A stretch of 5,050 nucleotides of DNA, from NCBI GenBank assembly GCA_017480265.1, contig JAFVAZ010000081.1:1-5050 (forward strand), given 5' to 3'. The position numbers and the translations under genes are program-made. Of the stretch, positions 4,666-5,050 are shown piece after piece; position 1 is the stretch's first letter, and each line of letters starts with the position of its first letter. The notes under the pieces were generated by a model. That model saw only the letters and a program-made list of their open reading frames with translations, ran no database searches and had not been told where the DNA came from. The stretch comes from Clostridia bacterium. GTDB lineage: Bacteria > Bacillota > Clostridia > Oscillospirales > Acutalibacteraceae.

Positions 4666-5050
4666 TTAGCTTTGCAAGGAGTAACCATTTGGGTTCATTT
4701 TTTGCCAATTCCATGTATCTTTACACATTTGAGCGATATCATACTTTGTAGCGAAACCAAGTTCATTATATATTTTTTCAGTATTTGCAAAGACTACCGG
4801 CAAGTCACCTTCCCTTGGCGGACCCAATTTATAGTTTATTTTTATGTCTGTAGCTTTTTCAAAATTTTCTATAAGTTCTAAAACGCTAGTCCCTTTGGAC
4901 GTACCCAAGTTGTAGATATTAAAACCTTGAAGCTTATGAAAATTTTCTAAAGCTGCTATATGTCCTCTAGCTACATCCACAACATGTATGTAATCCCTAA
5001 TACAAGTTCCGTCGGGAGTATCGTAATCATCTCCAAATACAGTAAAGTGA
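4666..5050 (-). CDS. galE: UDP-glucose 4-epimerase GalE, 5'-partial (C-terminal 127 residues visible)
   Basis: The frame is open from the right window edge to the TAA at 4668-4666, so the N-terminal NAD-binding Rossmann part lies outside. Visible in order: TVFGDDYDTPDGTCIRDYIHVVD (complement of about 5043-4975), the hallmark substrate-binding segment of GalE; then DVARGHIAAL; NLGTSKGTSVLELI; PPREGDLPVVFANTEKI, the sugar-nucleotide contact region with the conserved R-x-GD; ELGF; and the C-terminal WNWQKMNPNGY typical of the family. GalE interconverts UDP-glucose and UDP-galactose (sometimes the N-acetyl forms) in the cytosol, feeding galactose use and surface glycan synthesis. An in-frame GTG at 4980-4978 could be mistaken for a start, but the conserved upstream segment shows that the gene continues past it. 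It is convergent with spo0A and shares the terminator. The specific epimerase is well supported; substrate range cannot be judged. Confidence 0.93.
   Translation of the reverse strand, partial: HFTVFGDDYDTPDGTCIRDYIHVVDVARGHIAALENFHKLQGFNIYNLGTSKGTSVLELIENFEKATDIKINYKLGPPREGDLPVVFANTEKIYNELGFATKYDIAQMCKDTWNWQKMNPNGYSLQS

Noticed and set aside
4651..4881. Plus-strand ORF of 76 codons
   Set aside because: It is antisense to galE and begins inside the terminator stem.
4978..4980. GTG as the start of galE
   Set aside because: The conserved GDDYDTPDGTCIRDYIHV segment lies upstream in the same frame, so the gene runs off the window edge.

Overview
This is AT-rich DNA from an endospore-forming, low-GC Gram-positive bacterium, most likely a member of the Clostridia. 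The strongest evidence is the adjacent pair spoIVB and spo0A, which is diagnostic of endospore formers. Both proteins are recognisable from their motifs. The Spo0A receiver domain resembles divergent versions I associate with ruminococcal (Oscillospiraceae-type) Clostridia more than those of Bacillus or Clostridium sensu stricto. That lineage guess is from memory and is weak.

Layout, left to right. (1) Bases 1-801, plus strand: the C-terminal part of a multi-pass membrane protein of the O-antigen ligase/polymerase (Wzy/WaaL-like) type, open at the left window edge. (2) 803-1336, plus strand: a stand-alone CinA C-terminal domain (NMN amidohydrolase, PncC-type), starting one base after the stop of gene 1 and probably translationally coupled to it. 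(3) 1333-2196, minus strand: a class III-like PPK2 polyphosphate kinase, convergent with the CinA gene and sharing a TTAA stop with it. (4) 2197-2453: a divergent intergenic region with a good vegetative-type promoter for ppk2, a 14-bp perfect palindrome and a possible forespore (sigma F/G-like) promoter for spoIVB. (5) 2454-3695, plus strand: spoIVB. (6) 3696-3824: an AT-only inverted repeat and a strong extended -10 sigma-A promoter for spo0A. (7) 3825-4601, plus strand: spo0A. (8) 4613-4661: a probable bidirectional terminator. (9) 4666 to the right edge, minus strand: the C-terminal part of galE.

How the genes fit together: Spo0A is the phosphorylation-activated regulator that commits the cell to sporulation. 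SpoIVB is the forespore-secreted S55 serine protease that later triggers pro-sigma-K processing in the mother cell. The flanking genes are housekeeping or envelope genes: UDP-galactose supply (galE), surface polysaccharide assembly (Wzy-like), pyridine nucleotide salvage (CinA/PncC) and nucleotide phosphorylation from polyphosphate (PPK2). The recN/argR neighbours that often precede spoIVB are absent, and a divergent ppk2 takes their place.

I do not see a new multi-gene system here. The points most worth following up are the atypical Spo0A receiver domain, the changed residue next to the SpoIVB catalytic histidine, the ppk2/spoIVB divergent control region, and paired AT-only palindromes around the end of spoIVB. 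The longest stretch without a gene is about 257 bases (2197-2453).
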